Assembly: GCF_041080625.1 (NCBI RefSeq)
Contig: NZ_CP163518.1
Location: 2,914,001 to 2,978,000 of the forward strand
Length of the DNA stretch: 64,000 nt
From: Streptomyces sp. CG1
Lineage (GTDB): Bacteria; Actinomycetota; Actinomycetes; Streptomycetales; Streptomycetaceae
Direction: 5' to 3'
Shown here in pieces: positions 46,500-57,391 of the stretch (position 1 is the first letter of the stretch; the number at the start of each line of letters is the position of its first letter). Made by a program: the position numbers and the translations under genes. The notes under the pieces are model-generated. The model worked only from the letters and a program-made list of their open reading frames with translations, was not told the origin of the DNA and did not search any database.

Positions 46500-49454
46500 T
46501 CACCCGCCGAGCGCGGTGAACGCCTTCCTCACGAGTGCTGCCCGATCGGCCGCCGACGACACCTGCTCCAGACCGAAACCGAGCAGCACGGTGTCGTCCG
46601 TGGTGACCGCTCCGTATGTCTGGAACAGCGTCCCGGAGCGCGTCCAGTCCTTCAGGACGGCCGGACTGCCCGGGGGCGGTCCGGGCACGTGCCAGGCCCC
46701 CAGGGACGACTCGAATCCCTCGGTCTCCTTGGCCGTGCCGCCGACGACGAGCGAGACGTCGTCGGCGAGGACGCCGTGGCCACCGGTGCCCGGGTCGGTG
46801 ATGTAGCTGATCGACACCTCGACGGACTTGCCGGCATAGGCGCTCAGGTCGAAGGCGACCTGCCGCCAGCCGCCGGAGCTGCCGGTGAGGCTGTTCCAGG
46901 AGCCGGTCGTGCCGGTCGCGGTGCAGGCGTTGCCGTCGAGCGTCAGATAGTGCTTCAGCCACGGATGCTCGCCGATCAGGAACCCCTGCCCGCAGTCCGC
47001 CGGTACGGCCGCCTTGGTGGCACCGCCGACCTCCGGCAGGGTCGTCCAGTCGTCGGCGCCCACGGTGTGCGCCTCGATCACCGCATGGTCGTAGCCCGGC
47101 TCGGTGTCCCACAGCAGCCGGGCGCTCAGCGTCGGCTTATCGGCGGCGCTGACGCCGGTGAGGTCGATGGCGCGGGTGAGGCGCTTGTAGGCGTCGTCGG
47201 TGTGCACGGCGGCGGCCATGTACGAGCCGGAATACGGCCCGTAGGGATTGACGGTCCCGGCGAACCGGCCCGCGCCCGCGCTCTTGAACTGCGGGTACGT
47301 GGCGACCGGCAGCGCGTCGGAGGTGACGCCGTAGGTGCCGGCCCGGCCCAGCGGGTTGCCGGACGCGTCACCGAGGGCGCCGGTGTAGCCGCCGAGGGCG
47401 CCGGAGCCGGTGAACCCGGTGGCTCCCTGGGTCGACGTACGGCTGTAGGCGCCCAGGTAGTACTGGCTGAAGTCGTCCGAGAGGGTGCCGCCGCCGAGGT
47501 CGACGCTGCCGCCGGCCAGTTCACCGGCCTCGATCAGACGGCCGCCCTCGTTCAGATAGGCGCGCAGTTGCAGTTGGGTGGCGTTGCCGGGACCGTTCGC
47601 GCCGGAGTAGTGCACGACGGTCCGGAAGTGCTTCAGCACGCCGAGCGCGTCCGGGGCGCCCTGGGTGGCGACGTCCCACACGACCGCCCGGTGCCCGGCC
47701 GCCTTCAGCGCGTCCACGTACTTCTGCGCCTGAGTGGCCGCGGCGCCCTCCTCGGCCACGACGAGCGTGTCGGCCCCGGGCCGCTCGGCGACCGTGTAGG
47801 TGAAGTGCGAGCTGGAGACCTTCTTCCCGCTCTTCGTCTCGCCGGTGAACCACACCTCGACCTTGTCGCCGGGTACACCGTCGCGCACCTTGGCCCGGTA
47901 CTCGTCGAAGTACAGGTCGTCCTTGCCGCCGTAGGTCTTGCCGCCCTTCCAGGGCCGGAGCGTCTGGTCGAGGACGCGGCCGCCGTTGACGCGGTACTTC
48001 AGCTCCTTGTCGCGGATCGCCTTGCGGACGACGACGGAGACCTCCTGGTCCGCGCCCCGGGAGTACGACGTGGGGAACGCGGCCGGGGTGAAGTCGGCGG
48101 CGCTGAGCCCGACCGAGGAAAACGGCTTGTCCGGGTGTACGGCGGTCTCGGCGACGGAGAGCGCGAACGGGATGTTCTTGGCGAACTCCTGCTGGATCAG
48201 CTTCTCGTCGTCGGGGAAGTTGAAGACCGACTGGCAGTCCTCGGGCTTCCACGCGTCGTTGGGATCGACGTTCGACGCGGTCTGGCAGGTCGACATCTCG
48301 GGGGTGAACATCGCGATGCCGTTGACGTTCGAGGCGTGCCCGTCCGCCTCGCCGTTGGTGGTGTACAGCTCCGAAGAAAGCTGTGAACGGTAGCCGGGGA
48401 TGGCCGGGTTGTCCGGCGTGCCGGCGAGGGCCTTGTAGAGGACGTCGTCCGGGGTGGGGGTGGCAACCTGCCAGCCCACGCCGTAGAGAAGGAGTTCGGC
48501 GGCGGAGTGGTAGTTGACGGCGTAGGTGAACCCGATGCGCTTCTCGAAGGCGTCCAGCGCCCTGGTCTCGGGCTCGGACGCGGGGCTCGCGCCGCGGTAG
48601 GTCTCGCTGGTGGGGTTGGGGGACGAACCCTCGTCGTCGTAGCCCCACTTGTAGGGGAAGTTGCGGTTGAGGTCGACGCCGTCGCCCGTGCCGATGACAC
48701 CGTCGCCGTTGACGTCCCGCAGGTTCTTGCGCCACAGGCGGGTGCTGGAGTTCTTGAACGTGTAGTCGTAGCCGTCGGGGTTGGCCGAGATCACGAACCA
48801 CAGTTCCGTCGAGTCGACGGCCTTCCGGATGCGGCTGTCGGTGCGGTAGTGGTCCAGGTAGTAGTGCATCAGACGCCGGGTCATCTCCGGTGTGATCCAC
48901 TCGCGCGCGTGCTGGTTGGACAGGTACAGCACGGACGGCTTGGAGCCGTCGTCCGACTTCCGCGCGTTCTTGGTCAGTTTGAGCGCGAGGATGTCCTGCC
49001 CGTTGATCGTCTTGCCGATGGATTCGACCTTGGTGAGACCGGGGTTGGCCTCAGCGGTGTCGAGAATCTCCTGTTTCAGCCCGCCGGTTCCTCCGTACGG
49101 GCGGAACACGCCCTGGGACGCCTTCGCGACGCGTGCCTGCGCCTTGGCCGATACGGTGTGCTCGGTGAGGCCGACGCCCTGCTTGCGGAGCTTCGCGGCC
49201 TGCTGGTCGGTGAGGTAGACCTCGACCTCGGACTTTCCGCCTCCTGTGACCTGCTGGCCGAGTTCGTCACCGTCCTGGCCGGCCTTGAGAAGCAGCGGTA
49301 TCTGCTCCTTGGTGACGTCGGCACGGAAGACCTTGACCTGGCCCGGGTCGGACTTTGCCGGACTTCCGCTCTGTGCCTGGGCTACGGGTGCGAGGCTCGC
49401 TCCGCCGATCAGGAGCGCGCCGACAGCGAGGATCGATCTCGCTCTGTGTCTCAT
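46500..49454 (-). CDS. Secreted M14 zinc carboxypeptidase
   Basis: The 984-aa protein has a Sec signal peptide (cut near AQA, residue 27), then a propeptide with an inhibitor-like VFRADVTKEQIPLL segment. The M14 catalytic domain follows: zinc ligands His182 and Glu185 (NQHAREWITPE) and His316 (NYHSAAELL), substrate Arg in DLNRNFP, and catalytic Glu386 in MFTPEMST. After the domain come beta-sandwich modules and a C-terminal jelly-roll with VAFDLSAYAGKSVEVSISY, like Immune inhibitor A-type proteins. The DVNGDGVIGTGDGVD loop just before DLNRNFP resembles a calcium-binding loop. It releases C-terminal residues from external peptides. Confidence 0.92.
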   Translation of the reverse strand: MRHRARSILAVGALLIGGASLAPVAQAQSGSPAKSDPGQVKVFRADVTKEQIPLLLKAGQDGDELGQQVTGGGKSEVEVYLTDQQAAKLRKQGVGLTEHTVSAKAQARVAKASQGVFRPYGGTGGLKQEILDTAEANPGLTKVESIGKTINGQDILALKLTKNARKSDDGSKPSVLYLSNQHAREWITPEMTRRLMHYYLDHYRTDSRIRKAVDSTELWFVISANPDGYDYTFKNSSTRLWRKNLRDVNGDGVIGTGDGVDLNRNFPYKWGYDDEGSSPNPTSETYRGASPASEPETRALDAFEKRIGFTYAVNYHSAAELLLYGVGWQVATPTPDDVLYKALAGTPDNPAIPGYRSQLSSELYTTNGEADGHASNVNGIAMFTPEMSTCQTASNVDPNDAWKPEDCQSVFNFPDDEKLIQQEFAKNIPFALSVAETAVHPDKPFSSVGLSAADFTPAAFPTSYSRGADQEVSVVVRKAIRDKELKYRVNGGRVLDQTLRPWKGGKTYGGKDDLYFDEYRAKVRDGVPGDKVEVWFTGETKSGKKVSSSHFTYTVAERPGADTLVVAEEGAAATQAQKYVDALKAAGHRAVVWDVATQGAPDALGVLKHFRTVVHYSGANGPGNATQLQLRAYLNEGGRLIEAGELAGGSVDLGGGTLSDDFSQYYLGAYSRTSTQGATGFTGSGALGGYTGALGDASGNPLGRAGTYGVTSDALPVATYPQFKSAGAGRFAGTVNPYGPYSGSYMAAAVHTDDAYKRLTRAIDLTGVSAADKPTLSARLLWDTEPGYDHAVIEAHTVGADDWTTLPEVGGATKAAVPADCGQGFLIGEHPWLKHYLTLDGNACTATGTTGSWNSLTGSSGGWRQVAFDLSAYAGKSVEVSISYITDPGTGGHGVLADDVSLVVGGTAKETEGFESSLGAWHVPGPPPGSPAVLKDWTRSGTLFQTYGAVTTDDTVLLGFGLEQVSSAADRAALVRKAFTALGG

Positions 49455-49573
49455 GAACCCCCCTAGCGGTGGTCCGCCACAGCGGCGAACTGATTGCCAG
49501 GTTCATGTCAGTCCATGATCGAGTCAAGGGCGCCTCATGGCCACGCAAATGAGGGTTCGTCAGGTACGCGAAC

Positions 49574-49611
49574 GCCGGTGCCGAAACCCCGACCGGGACC
49601 CCAGCACCGGC
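49574..49611 (-). terminator. Possible terminator of whiA
   Basis: Arms GCCGGTGC and GCACCGGC are separated by 22 nt that contain the smaller CCCCGACCGGGACCCC pairing. It lies 19 nt beyond the whiA stop. Confidence 0.55.
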
Positions 49612-49629
49612 TTGTCGGCCTACGTCCGG

Positions 49630-50619
49630 TCAGCCGGCCAGGTTGTCCGCCAGCTCCTCCGTGAGGTTCGCCTCGGTGCCCGGGATGCCCAGGTCGGTGG
49701 CGCGCTTGTCGGCCATCGCCAGCAGCCGGCGGATACGGCCCGCGACCGCGTCCTTCGTCAGCGGCGGGTCGGCGAGCGCCCCCAGCTCCTCCAGGGAGGC
49801 CTGCTTGTGCTCCATGCGCAGCCGGCCCGCCGCGGCCAGGTGCTCGGGGACCTCCTCGCCCAGGATCTCCAGGGCCCGCTGCACGCGAGCACCCGCGGCC
49901 ACGGCGGCGCGGGCCGAACGGCGCAGGTTGGCGTCGTCGAAGTTGGCGAGCCGGTTGGCCGTGGCCCGCACCTCACGGCGCATCCGGCGCTCCTCCCAGG
50001 CCAGCACGGACTCGTGCGCGCCGAGCCGGGTCAGCAGCGCGCCGATCGCGTCGCCGTCCCTGACCACCACCCGGTCCACGCCCCGCACCTCACGGGCCTT
50101 CGCGGCGATCGACAGCCGACGGGCGGCGCCGACCAGCGCGAGCGCGGCCTCGGGCCCCGGGCAGGTGACCTCCAGCGAGGAGGAACGGCCGGGCTCGGTC
50201 AGCGAACCGTGCGCCAGGAAAGCCCCGCGCCAGGCCGCCTCCGCGTCACAGGTGGCCCCGGAGACCACCTGTGGGGGCAGCCCCCGGATCGGGCGGCCCC
50301 GGCCGTCGACCAGACCCGTCTGGCGGGCCAGCTGGTCACCGCCCGCAACGACCCGTACGACATACCGCGAGCCGCGGCGCAGCCCGCCGGGCGCCATCAC
50401 GATCAGCTCGGAACTGTGTCCGAAGATCTCCAGGATGTCCCGCTTGAGCCGGCGGGCCGCCATCGCGGTGTCCAGCTCCGCCTCGATCACGATGCGCCCG
50501 CTCACCAGGTGAAGGCCGCCGGCGAACCGCAGAATGGCGGAGACCTCCGCCTTCCTGCAGCAGGTCCGGGTGACGGGGAGCCGGGAGATCTCGTCCTTCA
50601 CCGCTGCCGTCATCGCCAT
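49630..50619 (-). CDS. whiA: Sporulation regulator WhiA
   Basis: WhiA acts with WhiB to stop aerial hyphal growth and start sporulation septation. The 329-aa length and sequence are near-identical to the S. coelicolor protein. The N-terminal part is the LAGLIDADG-like fold ([39 protein letters not shown]) without the catalytic acidic residues. The C-terminal HTH ([29 protein letters not shown]) binds DNA. Start at the [13 protein letters not shown], overlapping yvcK by 10 nt. It ends the uvrC-rapZ-yvcK-whiA operon. Confidence 0.97.
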   Translation of the reverse strand: MAMTAAVKDEISRLPVTRTCCRKAEVSAILRFAGGLHLVSGRIVIEAELDTAMAARRLKRDILEIFGHSSELIVMAPGGLRRGSRYVVRVVAGGDQLARQTGLVDGRGRPIRGLPPQVVSGATCDAEAAWRGAFLAHGSLTEPGRSSSLEVTCPGPEAALALVGAARRLSIAAKAREVRGVDRVVVRDGDAIGALLTRLGAHESVLAWEERRMRREVRATANRLANFDDANLRRSARAAVAAGARVQRALEILGEEVPEHLAAAGRLRMEHKQASLEELGALADPPLTKDAVAGRIRRLLAMADKRATDLGIPGTEANLTEELADNLAG

Positions 50620-51677
50620 GGGCCGATCCTTCCATGCATCCGAAAAATACGGTCGTACGCGGCGGCCAACAGCTCCGGGTCGTGCCGGGGACTGCCGTCG
50701 GTCCGGGCAACCGGGGCCAGCTCGACCGCGGCTCCCAGCCGTTTGGCGGCCTCGGTGAGCGAGTCGCGGTCGGGCACGGCGGCCTCGTCGGCCAGCACCA
50801 CGTCCAGGGCGAGTTTAGGGGCGTGTCGCCCCAAAACCTCCAAATGACGCTGCGGGGAGAAGCCCTCGGTTTCTCCCGGCTGCGGCGCGAGATTCAGCGA
50901 GAGCACCTTGCGGGCCTTGGTCTCGGTCAGGGCGTCCAGCAGCTCGGGGACGAGCAGGTGCGGGATCACCGAGGAGAACCAGGAGCCGGGGCCGAGCACC
51001 ACCCAGTCCGCGTCCAGGACCGCGGCCACGGCCTCGGGCACGGCCGGCGGGTCGTTCGGCACGAGATGCACCGACTGCACCTCGCCGGGCGTGAGCGCCA
51101 CCGTCGCCTGCCCGCGCACCGTGTCCACCTCCTCCGGGCGCTCCGGATCGTGCCCCTTGACCAGGGCCTGCAGCTCCAGCGGCACGGCGGACATGGGCAG
51201 CACGCGCCCGTGCGCGCCGAGCAGCTTGCCGACCAGGTCCAGGGCCTGCACATGGTCGCCGAGCTGCTCCCACAGGGCGACGATCAGCAGATTGCCGACC
51301 GCGTGCTCATGCAGGTCGCCGTGGGACTGGAAGCGGTGCTGGATGACCCGGGCCCAGGTCTGGCCCCACTCGTCGTCGCCGCACAGCGCGGCCAGCGCCT
51401 TGCGCAGGTCGCCGGGCGGCAGCACGCCCAGCTCGTCCCGCAGCCGGCCGCTGGAACCGCCGTCGTCGGCCACGGTGACGACAGCGGTCAGGTCGCCGGT
51501 GATCCGCCGCAGCGCGGCGAGCGAGGCGGACAGGCCCATGCCGCCGCCGAGCGCGACCACCTTGGGCTGCGCGCCGCGCCGGCGGGGCCGGGCGCCGCGG
51601 GCCTCGACCGGGCGGCCGGAGCGCGCCTCGGGGACCATCCGGCGCAGCCGGCTCAGCCGCGGTGTACGTTCCGTCAT
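50610..51677 (-). CDS. yvcK: YvcK/CofD-like uridine diphosphate-sugar-binding protein
   Basis: The 355-aa CofD-fold protein has the N-terminal [19 protein letters not shown] nucleotide motif, the [12 protein letters not shown] segment and the [22 protein letters not shown] core. Members bind UDP-sugars and help control cell shape and central metabolism; the enzymatic CofD activity is lost in this branch. It overlaps rapZ and whiA on either side, a conserved actinobacterial and firmicute order. Confidence 0.95.
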   Translation of the reverse strand: MTERTPRLSRLRRMVPEARSGRPVEARGARPRRRGAQPKVVALGGGMGLSASLAALRRITGDLTAVVTVADDGGSSGRLRDELGVLPPGDLRKALAALCGDDEWGQTWARVIQHRFQSHGDLHEHAVGNLLIVALWEQLGDHVQALDLVGKLLGAHGRVLPMSAVPLELQALVKGHDPERPEEVDTVRGQATVALTPGEVQSVHLVPNDPPAVPEAVAAVLDADWVVLGPGSWFSSVIPHLLVPELLDALTETKARKVLSLNLAPQPGETEGFSPQRHLEVLGRHAPKLALDVVLADEAAVPDRDSLTEAAKRLGAAVELAPVARTDGSPRHDPELLAAAYDRIFRMHGRIGPWR

Positions 51678-52693
51678 TCCCGTCCCATGTCCCGGTGTAC
51701 GACCACCGTCTCCACACCCTCGGCCGCGAGTCGCGCGGCGAGCTTCTCCGACATCGCCACCGAACGGTGCTTGCCGCCCGTACAGCCGATGGCGATGGTC
51801 ACATACCGCTTGCCCTCGCGGCGGTAGCCGGTCGCGATGAGCCGCAGCAGTTCGGCGTACCGGTCGAGGAACTCCTTCGCACCGGGCTGGTTGAAGACAT
51901 AGGCGGACACCTCCTCGTTGAGGCCGGTGAACGGGCGCAGCTCCGGGACCCAGTGCGGGTTGGGCAGGAACCGCATGTCCGCGACCAGGTCGGCGTCGAC
52001 CGGGAGGCCGTACTTGAAGCCGAAGGACATCACCGTGGCCCGCAGCTCCGGCTCCTCCTCGCCGGCGAACTGGGCGTCCATCTTGGCGCGCAGCTCGTGC
52101 ACGTTGAGGCTGGAGGTGTCGATCACCAGGTCGGCGTCGCCGCGCAGCTCACGCAGCAGCTCGCGCTCGGCGGCGATGCCGTCGACGATCCGGCCGTCGC
52201 CCTGCAACGGGTGCGGACGGCGCACCGACTCGAAGCGGCGCACCAGGGCCTCGTCGGAGGACTCCAGGAAGACGATGCGCCGGGTGACACCCCGGGTGTC
52301 CAGATCGGCGAGGGATTCGCGCAGATTGTCGAAGAAGCGTCTACCGCGCACGTCCACGACGACCGCGATCCGCGCCACGTTGCCCTGAGAGCGGGCGCCC
52401 AACTCCACCATGGTGGGGATGAGGGCGGGCGGGAGGTTGTCCACGACGAACCAGCCGAGGTCCTCCAGACACTTGGCCGCCGTCGACCGTCCCGCTCCGG
52501 ACATACCGGAGATGATCACCAGCTCGGGGATGGCCACTTCGGGGCCTGCACCCGGCGTACCGTCCGTGCTCACCTGTGCTCCGTTTACCTGGTCCGCGGG
52601 CTGTTCTCCGGCCGCGGGCAGGGGCTGATCCTGCCCTGCTTCCTTGCGGGCCCGATCTCGCTCCGCTGTGGGCTCTGTGTCGTGCTCAGTCAT
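51674..52693 (-). CDS. rapZ: RNase adaptor/ATPase RapZ
   Basis: The 339-aa protein has an N-terminal linker, then a P-loop of the form [11 protein letters not shown] (Arg in place of Lys in the Walker A, as is usual in this family) and the [10 protein letters not shown] motif. The C-terminal RapZ domain has the [21 protein letters not shown] motif. In Gram-negatives RapZ guides RNase E to a small RNA; the actinobacterial role is less known. It overlaps uvrC and yvcK by 4 nt each. Confidence 0.95.
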   Translation of the reverse strand: MTEHDTEPTAERDRARKEAGQDQPLPAAGEQPADQVNGAQVSTDGTPGAGPEVAIPELVIISGMSGAGRSTAAKCLEDLGWFVVDNLPPALIPTMVELGARSQGNVARIAVVVDVRGRRFFDNLRESLADLDTRGVTRRIVFLESSDEALVRRFESVRRPHPLQGDGRIVDGIAAERELLRELRGDADLVIDTSSLNVHELRAKMDAQFAGEEEPELRATVMSFGFKYGLPVDADLVADMRFLPNPHWVPELRPFTGLNEEVSAYVFNQPGAKEFLDRYAELLRLIATGYRREGKRYVTIAIGCTGGKHRSVAMSEKLAARLAAEGVETVVVHRDMGRE

Positions 52694-54804
52694 GTCTCCT
52701 GCCCCCGTCGTTCGTCCGGGAGGCCCGCGGTTACGGGCTCCCCCGAGGAACCCGCCGTCGTCTCGGGTTCCTCCTCCTCAATGATCTCTCCAGTCGCCGT
52801 GTTCACGGCGGGTGCGGCCGGGACCGCGGTGGCGAGCGCCGCGGCGATCGTCTCGGCCGTCTTCCGGCCTATCCCGGGCACCTCCTGGATCTGTTCGATT
52901 GTGGCGGACCGAAGCTTCTTCACCGAGCCGAAATGCTTGATGAGCGCCTGTTTGCGGGTCTCGCCGAGGCCGGGGACGTCGTCCAGGGGGCCGGCCCGGA
53001 AGCGCTTGGCGCGCTTGGTGCGCTGGTAGGTGATCGCGAACCGGTGGGCCTCGTCCCGCACGCGCTGGAGCAGATACAGGCCCTCGCTGGTGCGGGGCAG
53101 GACCACTGGATGGTCGTCGCCGGGCAGCCAGACCTCCTCCAGGCGCTTGGCGAGACCGCAGACCGCGATGTCGTCGATGCCCAGCTCGTCCAGGGCGCGC
53201 CGGGCCGCTGCGACCTGAGGCTGTCCACCGTCGACCACGACCAGCTGCGGCGGGTACGCGAACTTCTTGGGACGGCCCTCGTCGTCCTTGAGGGAGCTGA
53301 TGAGCGCGTCCGTACCGGTGAGCACCTCCGCGCCGGTGAGTGCGCTGTCACCGTCGGTGGGAGAGTCCTCGGCGCCGGAACCGTCGGCCCACTCCCCCGT
53401 TTTCTCCTTCTCGGCGAGGTAGCGCTTGAAGCGGCGGGTGATCACCTCGTGCATGGAGCGGACGTCGTCCTGGCCCGCGAAGCCCTTGATCTGGAAGCGG
53501 CGGTATTCGCTCTTGCGCTGCAGGCCGTCCTCGAAGACGACCATGGAGGCGACCACGTCGTCCCCCTGGAGATGCGAGATGTCGTAGCACTCGATGCGCA
53601 GCGGGGCACTGTCCAGATCCAGGGCCTCGGCGATCTCCTCCAGAGCGCGCGAGCGCGTGGTCAGGTCGGAGGCGCGCTTGGTCTTGTGCAGCGCGAGGGC
53701 CTGCTGGGCGTTGCGCTGCACGGTCTCCATGAGCGCCTTCTTGTCGCCGCGCTGCGGGATGCGCAGCGAGACATTGGCCCCTCGGCGGCCGGTCAGCCAC
53801 TCCTGGACCGGCAGGGCGGGCTCGGGCAGCGCCGGAACCAGCACCTCCTTGGGGACCGAGTCCCCGGTCTCCTCGCCGTAGAGCTGCTGCAGGGCGTGCT
53901 CGACCAGCGCGCCGGTGGTGATCTCCTCGACCTTGTCGGTCACCCAGCCGCGCTGGCCGCGCACCCGGCCGCCGCGCACATGGAAGATCTGCACGGCCGC
54001 CTCCAGCTCGTCCTCGGCGACGGCGATGAGGTCCGCGTCGGTCGCGTCGGCGAGCACGACGGCGTTCTTCTCCATGGCCTTCTTCAGTGCCTCGATGTCG
54101 TCGCGCAGCCGGGCGGCCTTCTCGTACTCCATCTCCTCGGCCGCCTCCATCATCTGCTTCTCCAGACGGCGGAGGTAGGTGCCGGTGCGGCCGGCCATGA
54201 AGTCACAGAACTCCTCGGCCAGCTCCTCGTGATCCTCGGGGCTGATCCGGCCGACACAGGGGGCGGAGCACTTGCCGATGTAGCCGAGCAGGCAGGGGCG
54301 GCCGGTGCGGGCGGCGTTCTTGAACACGCCGGCCGAGCAGGTGCGCACGGGGAACACGCGCAGCAGCAGATCGACGGTGTCCCGGATGGCCCACGCGTGC
54401 CCGTACGGCCCGAAGTACCGGACGCCCTTCTTCTTGTGACCGCGCATCACCTGCACGCGCGGAAACTCCTCGTTCATCGTCACCGCGAGGTACGGGTAGC
54501 TCTTGTCGTCGCGGTACTTGACGTTGAACCGGGGGTCGTACTCCTTGATCCAGGAGTACTCCAGCTGGAGCGCCTCGACCTCCGTGGACACCACGGTCCA
54601 CTCCACGGACGCGGCGGTGGTCACCATCGTCCGGGTGCGCGGGTGCAGGTTCGCCAGGTCCTGGAAGTAGTTCGCCAGGCGCTGGCGCAGGCTTTTCGCC
54701 TTTCCGACGTAGATCACCCGGCGGTGCTCGTCACGGAACCTGTACACCCCGGGAGAGTCCGGGATCTCACCCGGCCTGGGGCGGTAGCTGGAGGGATCGG
54801 CCAT
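52690..54804 (-). CDS. uvrC: Excinuclease ABC subunit C
   Basis: The 704-aa UvrC makes both incisions in nucleotide-excision repair. It has the N-terminal GIY-YIG nuclease ([24 protein letters not shown]), the C-x6-C-x-C-x4-C zinc-like cluster ([24 protein letters not shown] region) and the UvrB-binding coil. The C-terminal RNase H-like endonuclease ([23 protein letters not shown]) and a HhH pair ([29 protein letters not shown]) follow. ATG at 54804. First gene of the whiA operon; uvrA is 5 kb away. Confidence 0.96.
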   Translation of the reverse strand: MADPSSYRPRPGEIPDSPGVYRFRDEHRRVIYVGKAKSLRQRLANYFQDLANLHPRTRTMVTTAASVEWTVVSTEVEALQLEYSWIKEYDPRFNVKYRDDKSYPYLAVTMNEEFPRVQVMRGHKKKGVRYFGPYGHAWAIRDTVDLLLRVFPVRTCSAGVFKNAARTGRPCLLGYIGKCSAPCVGRISPEDHEELAEEFCDFMAGRTGTYLRRLEKQMMEAAEEMEYEKAARLRDDIEALKKAMEKNAVVLADATDADLIAVAEDELEAAVQIFHVRGGRVRGQRGWVTDKVEEITTGALVEHALQQLYGEETGDSVPKEVLVPALPEPALPVQEWLTGRRGANVSLRIPQRGDKKALMETVQRNAQQALALHKTKRASDLTTRSRALEEIAEALDLDSAPLRIECYDISHLQGDDVVASMVVFEDGLQRKSEYRRFQIKGFAGQDDVRSMHEVITRRFKRYLAEKEKTGEWADGSGAEDSPTDGDSALTGAEVLTGTDALISSLKDDEGRPKKFAYPPQLVVVDGGQPQVAAARRALDELGIDDIAVCGLAKRLEEVWLPGDDHPVVLPRTSEGLYLLQRVRDEAHRFAITYQRTKRAKRFRAGPLDDVPGLGETRKQALIKHFGSVKKLRSATIEQIQEVPGIGRKTAETIAAALATAVPAAPAVNTATGEIIEEEEPETTAGSSGEPVTAGLPDERRGQET

Positions 54805-54872
54805 GTCTCACACCCTACTGGCGAGCACCGACACCGCGTCGGGCCTGTGGACAACCCCCACGCCCGTGCCGC

Positions 54873-55247
54873 TCACCCGTCCGCGCACCACCCCGTGTCC
54901 GCCGGCGGCAGACCCGTACCGATCAGGTGCCGGAGGATCCGGAAGGCCTCGTCGAGCGGCACGGTGTCCTCGTCCGGGTAGATGTCGCACTGCCCGTTGG
55001 CGAGCCGGAAGCCCTCGCTCGCCCCGCTGGATCCCGCCGAGACCGCGTGCGCGCCCGGATCGTCCTCTTCGTCGAGCAGCATCACCAACGCGCGCTCGGT
55101 ATTGCTCACCACGGTCAGCAGGCGCCCGGCGGAGCTGGTCAGCCAGGTTTCGAGACTGCCCTCGGCGATCCGCCGCCGCAGGGCGACGACCGCCTCCTCG
55201 GCCGTCACGGACATGGGCTCACCGGCGAATGTCCAGGTCTCCGTCAC
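54873..55247 (-). CDS. Imm1-like immunity-family protein
   Basis: The 124-aa product starts with TETWTFAGEPMSVTAEEAVVAL and continues RRRIAEGSLETWLTSS, SNTERALVMLLDEEDDPGAHAVS, GFRLANGQCDIYP and a C-terminal LDEAFRILRHLIGTGLPP. This matches the pattern I associate with Imm1 proteins, which protect against polymorphic toxins. No toxin gene is next to it, so it may be an orphan immunity or simply a conserved protein of the fold. GTG start; it lies 68 nt upstream of uvrC. Confidence 0.55.
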   Translation of the reverse strand: MTETWTFAGEPMSVTAEEAVVALRRRIAEGSLETWLTSSAGRLLTVVSNTERALVMLLDEEDDPGAHAVSAGSSGASEGFRLANGQCDIYPDEDTVPLDEAFRILRHLIGTGLPPADTGWCADG

Positions 55248-55528
55248 CCGCCGATCTTCCCATCGGATGGCGCGGGCGGGCAGGCGGCCCGCGACGGGCG
55301 GTGCGGGCACGGCGTCGCGACCCGGTCGGCTTCGGTCGTGGCGGGTTCGAGGTGTTGTCGGGGTCTGGTCAACACGCTTCAATGCGGGGGAACTCGGGGC
55401 CGCGCACGCACGCGTACGGGCGCGGCGTGCGCAGCTACAGGCGTCACAACGCCCACGGGGGTGGCCCCGCACACCAGCGCAGACGGTCTGACCAGCCGTA
55501 GCGACACCTCATAGAAAGGCGCCCCGGC

Positions 55529-56476
55529 ATGCGGCATGCCACAGAGCACGCGCACCTCCCCACCGCGGAACTGGACACGGCCCTGCGGGGCGGCCCCTTC
55601 CATGTGGCGCTGCGCGCCGCGATCGCCGCACGCGGGCTGCCGCTCCAGCGCGTCCAGCACCATCTGTCCCGGCACGGGGTCAAGGTCGGTGTGACCAGCC
55701 TGAGTTACTGGCAGCAGGGTGCCCGCCGCCCGCAGCGCCCCGAGTCGCTGCGCGCCGTACGGGCGCTGGAGGAGATCCTCCAGTTGCCGGACGAGTCGCT
55801 GATCCGGCTGCTCGCCGAGGTCGACGAGCGCGCGGTGACCGGCCGATCGGCGGGGCGCTCCTACCGCTCCCTGATCGAGGCCTCGGACGTCCTGGACCGG
55901 CTCCGGGCCGAGCTGGGCTGGTCCCTCGACGGCGGACTGCACACGCTCGGCCACCACGAATGCGTCCGCATCGGCGCCCGCCGCGAACTCGCGGGCCGCG
56001 AGGCCCACCACATCGTGCGAGCCCACCGCGACGGCGTCGACCGCTTCGTCGCCGTGCACCACGGCGACCCCGGCTGCCGCCCGCACGACATCAGAGTGCG
56101 GGCGCTGGAGAACTGCCGCACGGGACGCGTCCGCTGGGACCAGGAGACCGGCGTCCTGGTGGCGGAGCTGCTCTTCGGCACCCGGCTGCGCTCCGGGGAC
56201 ACCTTCCTCTTCCGGTACGGCATCGAGGACGGCACGGCCGGGCCCTCCCGTGAGTACCTCCACCGCTTCGGCTTCCCCGGCGGCCAGTACGCGCTCCAGG
56301 TGCGCTTCGACGCGGCCGCACTTCCGGCCCGCTGCCATCGCTTCACCCAGCATTCGGAGGCGGCCCCCCGCAGCAGCCGGCACGAACTGCCGGTCACCGG
56401 CCCACACCACTGCGTCCACGTGGTCGAGCCCCGGATACGTCCGGGCATCGTTGGCATCGCATGGGAGTGGGAGTGA
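55529..56476 (+). CDS. HTH-containing conserved protein of unknown function
   Basis: The 315-aa protein begins with an XRE-like helical domain (about 20-95: LRAAIAARGLPLQRVQHHLSRHGVKVGVTSLSYWQQGARRPQRPESLRAVRALEEIL). It likely binds DNA. The C-terminal two thirds are beta-rich (VRWDQETGVLVAELLFGTRLRSGDTFLFRYGIED, ECVRIGARRELAGREAHHIVRA) with no known motif that I can name. ATG at 55529. It stands alone in a 1.5-kb plus-strand stretch between the Imm1-like and Rieske genes; target unknown. Confidence 0.75.
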   Translation: MRHATEHAHLPTAELDTALRGGPFHVALRAAIAARGLPLQRVQHHLSRHGVKVGVTSLSYWQQGARRPQRPESLRAVRALEEILQLPDESLIRLLAEVDERAVTGRSAGRSYRSLIEASDVLDRLRAELGWSLDGGLHTLGHHECVRIGARRELAGREAHHIVRAHRDGVDRFVAVHHGDPGCRPHDIRVRALENCRTGRVRWDQETGVLVAELLFGTRLRSGDTFLFRYGIEDGTAGPSREYLHRFGFPGGQYALQVRFDAAALPARCHRFTQHSEAAPRSSRHELPVTGPHHCVHVVEPRIRPGIVGIAWEWE

Positions 56477-56769
56477 AGTCGCCTCGGGTATGGGCCGGTT
56501 GAAGGGGGCTGGGTTCATCGCGGGCGACGCCCGGGACTTCCCTCCCGGCTCGGTGGCGCGGCGCCGGGCGGTTGCGTGCGGGCGGGGGCAGCTGCACGGC
56601 TGGCGGCTGCAGGAGAACGGTCGTGCAGCAGCCAGGGGCCGACGGTCGCGCCGCTGCACGGTGCAGTCATGCGGCCCCTCGGGAACGTCCTGGGGCTATG
56701 CGGGGACGGTCGAGCCGCTGTCCGCGAGGACAGCCATGTGGCCGGACGGCCAGGACGCCGGCGCGGCCG
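56477..56769. other. 293-nt intergenic region after the HTH gene
   Basis: This convergent gap has no clear gene. It has several CTGCA-rich short repeats (near 56590-56670) that can pair with each other and may end transcripts. I see no classical terminator stem with a T-run. Confidence 0.4.
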
Positions 56770-57198
56770 TCAGGCGCCGGGGCCTGCGATGATCCTGCCG
56801 CTCGTGATCTTCACCGGCAGCTCGGCCAGGGGCTCGGTGGCCGGCGACTGGACCACCTTGCCCGTCACGGCGTCGAACTGGCTGCCGTGGCAGGGACAGA
56901 TCAAGGTCGTCCCCTGCAGCTTGTTGATGGGGCACCCCGCGTGCGTGCAGATCGTGCTGTGGGCCTTCAACGTGCCGTTCCCGTCGCGGCTGACAACAAC
57001 GTTGTAGTCCCGGTAGAGCTTGGCGCCGCCCTTCGCGACCTCGCTCTCGGCACCGAGGTCGACCGGCGCCGTCGGAGTGCCCGCGCCCGCGCTGCCCTGG
57101 CCCGACGCCGAGCATGCGGCCAGGCCGAGCCCGGCGACCGGGGCCACTGCGGCCCCTCGAAGGACGGTACGGCGGCTCGCGGAGGATCGGGAGGGCAT
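56770..57198 (-). CDS. Tat-exported Rieske [2Fe-2S] lipoprotein
   Basis: The 142-aa product begins with a twin-arginine signal (SASRRTVLRG) followed by a lipobox GLAAC, so it is folded with its cofactor in the cytoplasm, exported by Tat and lipid-anchored. The mature domain is Rieske type: Cys84-His86 (CTH), Cys101-His104 (CPCH), with the disulfide pair Cys89 and Cys103. ATG 57198 has GGAG upstream. The partner redox protein is unknown; it stands alone here. Confidence 0.9.
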   Translation of the reverse strand: MPSRSSASRRTVLRGAAVAPVAGLGLAACSASGQGSAGAGTPTAPVDLGAESEVAKGGAKLYRDYNVVVSRDGNGTLKAHSTICTHAGCPINKLQGTTLICPCHGSQFDAVTGKVVQSPATEPLAELPVKITSGRIIAGPGA

Positions 57199-57391
57199 CT
57201 GGAACTCCACTGCTCAGGGGGTGTGCAGGGCGACGATACCCGGGCAGAGGGGTCGGCCCTGGGCCGGGGTGGCGACTGCGGGGAGGGGGCGCCAAGCAGT
57301 GGCGGTGAGAGGCCGGCGGTGACGGGGGAAAGACCGGCGCGGTGCCGTGGAGGACTGGCGCGGTACCGGTGACGGACTGGATGGAGGGGGA

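Noticed and set aside
55379..56659. 426-codon minus-strand frame opposite the HTH gene
   Set aside because: The plus-strand product has an HTH pattern and a good start; the minus frame is composition-driven.
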